The position numbers were made by a program, and so were the translations under genes. Below the pieces are notes generated by a model. The model saw only the letters and a program-made list of their open reading frames with translations, made no database searches and had not been told where the DNA came from. This document shows, one piece after another, positions 62,946 to 64,000 of a DNA stretch of 64,000 nt; position 1 is the stretch's first letter, and every line of letters begins with the position of its first letter. This stretch comes from Paraperibacillus marinus (GTDB lineage: Bacteria > Bacillota > Bacilli > Bacillales > DSM-1321): positions 930,001 through 994,000 of the forward strand of contig NZ_CP143542.1 in NCBI RefSeq assembly GCF_046237605.1, given 5' to 3'.

Positions 62946-63785
62946 ATGGCATTGACTGAAAGTGAAATCAGGGTGTGGGATGATATAGCCGACTGGGAAG
63001 AAAAGATGTATCAGTATGATCCGGGGACGCTTGAGCTTTTTTATGATAAATGGCTTGAACAGGGTTTCTCCATGCTTCCAGAGTCAGTCACGGACCAATT
63101 TTTTTCAAAATTCGATAACTGGCTTTTTCATATGAATGCCTTTATCCAGGGCTCGCAGATACAGCACGATGCAAGGGAAAGCATCCTGGCCGCGGCAAGG
63201 ATCTTCGATTCCAGCGTAAATACATTGAATGATATGAAAAATTTATCCATCGACCAGCTGATTTATATTGCAGACCAGCAGATTGCCCGCCATCGTTTTT
63301 ACTCCTTCACTCAGGGAAGTGTGAGCGGGACAGGGGAGACTCTCCTCCTTGGCTCCGATATTCCAGCCATCACACTTATTAACCTGAGGCTGGTCCAGCT
63401 CATCGCCATGACGTATGGAAATGAAGTGAATACTCCATATGAGCTGATGCTGACGCTGAAAGCATTCCATGCAGGCACAATGCCTAAGCGGATGCAGCGC
63501 CAGATGTGGGAGGAAATGGCGGCAGATGCCAAGCTTGATGATACTTTCTTTTATGCCGGAAGGGAAGAACTGACGAATGTGACATGGCTTGAGCAGCCTA
63601 TCCGCCAGATCCTCAAGGCGCTGGCGATCTCCACCTTCAGGAGAAGGCTTGTAAAAGGTCTGCCCCTGGTAAGCATGGCCATAGGAGGCGCTGCCAATTA
63701 CCGGCTGACAAGGAATGTATCGGAATTTGCCCACCGCTTTTACCAATACAGGTACCTGTCAGCTAAAAAGGATGATGCCCAGTGA
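62946..63785 (+). CDS. EcsC family protein
   Basis: A 279-residue protein of the EcsC-like family. Start ATG 62946 (MALTESEIRVWDDI) behind AGGAGG; an in-frame codon eight residues upstream is less likely. Visible: W-rich N-terminus WDDIADWEEKMYQ, amphipathic AFIQGSQI, and the C-terminal glycine helix LPLVSMAIGGAANYRLT, a membrane-associated segment. In B. subtilis EcsC is tied to the EcsAB transporter, but there are no ecsAB genes here, so this is a separate family member of unknown function. Overlaps moaB by four bases. Confidence 0.82.
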   Translation: MALTESEIRVWDDIADWEEKMYQYDPGTLELFYDKWLEQGFSMLPESVTDQFFSKFDNWLFHMNAFIQGSQIQHDARESILAAARIFDSSVNTLNDMKNLSIDQLIYIADQQIARHRFYSFTQGSVSGTGETLLLGSDIPAITLINLRLVQLIAMTYGNEVNTPYELMLTLKAFHAGTMPKRMQRQMWEEMAADAKLDDTFFYAGREELTNVTWLEQPIRQILKALAISTFRRRLVKGLPLVSMAIGGAANYRLTRNVSEFAHRFYQYRYLSAKKDDAQ

Positions 63786-64000
63786 GCCATATCGAGCATA
63801 AAAGTGAAGCCCCCGGCCATGTGCGGTGCATGGTGGTCACCGTAAGTGATACGAGGGGGAAGGAAGATGATAAGAGCGGACAGGAAGTTATCCAGTATTT
63901 AAGCCGGGCAGGACATGCCGCCCGGGAATACCGGATCGTGAAGGATGACAAAGAGGAAATAGCCAGGGCTGTTTCCGAGGGGCTTGCCGCTCCCGGTATA
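63782..64000 (+). CDS. moaB: molybdopterin adenylyltransferase MoaB, 5' end
   Basis: GTG start at 63782 overlaps the EcsC-family stop. The 73 codons present read MSHIEHKSEAPGHVRCMV and then VTVSDTRGKEDDKSG, the MoaB/MogA signature for the pterin-binding TVSD..RxxxxDxSG motif, and HAAREYRIVKDDKEEI. Needed for molybdenum cofactor synthesis. The gene runs off the right edge. Confidence 0.93.
   Translation, partial: MSHIEHKSEAPGHVRCMVVTVSDTRGKEDDKSGQEVIQYLSRAGHAAREYRIVKDDKEEIARAVSEGLAAPGI

Overview
The window reads as a chromosomal segment of an endospore-forming member of the Bacillaceae (Bacillus sensu lato, not B. subtilis itself). Signs of this are the Bacillus gene order ytpP-ytpQ-sftA-murC-ytxGHJ-aroA-ccpA-acuCBA-acsA-tyrS-rpsD-dgcP-ytsP-refZ-ezrA-iscS-thiI-mbcS-ytcJ-nadK2-sppA-yteJ-ytfI-gerW-tpx-ytxK-ackA-moaB, the sporulation and germination genes (gerW, a gerABC receptor operon), a tyrosine T-box and a bacillithiol-linked protein (YtxJ). 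Most of the window is conserved housekeeping backbone.

Layout. 0-9.6 kb: end of a DUF84 NTPase gene, a frameshifted chemotaxis receptor, ytpP, ytpQ, the DNA translocase gene sftA, murC and an M29 aminopeptidase. 9.7-11.6 kb: stress operon ytxG-ytxH-ytxJ behind a clear sigma-B promoter. 11.7-17.4 kb: a large FtsA-like ATPase, aroA (chorismate mutase/DAHP synthase), a 1.2 kb repeat-rich non-coding stretch, and ccpA. 17.5-21.9 kb: acuABC facing acsA. This is a complete acetyl-CoA synthetase plus its acetyltransferase and deacetylase, and the target lysine (K549) is present. 22-27.2 kb: two tiny genes, a class A PBP, the T-box and tyrS. 27.2-35 kb: an accessory block between tyrS and rpsD carrying a secreted pyroglutamyl-peptidase-like protein and the 5-oxoprolinase operon pxpB-pxpC-pxpA-ycsG-ycsI. 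35-42.7 kb: rpsD with its leader, dgcP, an inserted germinant-receptor operon, and ytsP. 42.8-52.8 kb: refZ, ezrA, iscS, thiI, mbcS, ytcJ and an ECF sigma factor. 52.9-54.0 kb: a 51-bp tandem repeat array. 54.1-64 kb: rarD, nadK2, sppA, yteJ, ytfI, gerW, tpx, ytxK, ackA, an ecsC-family gene and the start of moaB.

How it works together. Carbon-overflow control is concentrated here: CcpA, AcsA with AcuA/AcuC, AckA with a near-consensus cre site upstream, and MbcS with a weaker candidate cre. The pxp block would turn 5-oxoproline into glutamate, and the neighbouring secreted peptidase-like protein suggests a peptide or pyroglutamate theme.

Most unusual content is non-coding. (1) Repeat 'R2', about 180 bp, occurs five times. 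Its left end always sits directly after the T-tract of a terminator or terminator-like hairpin; two direct copies bracket the ger operon. (2) Repeat 'R1' has conserved AT-rich ends and a variable palindromic GC core. Two copies are enlarged by an insert whose stem arms differ in sequence but stay complementary, suggesting a structured RNA; one carries four 66-bp tandem units. (3) The 51-bp array has 21 units, each with a small hairpin, nineteen of them in exact register. None of these is a CRISPR. I saw no phage, IS transposase, tRNA or rRNA gene.
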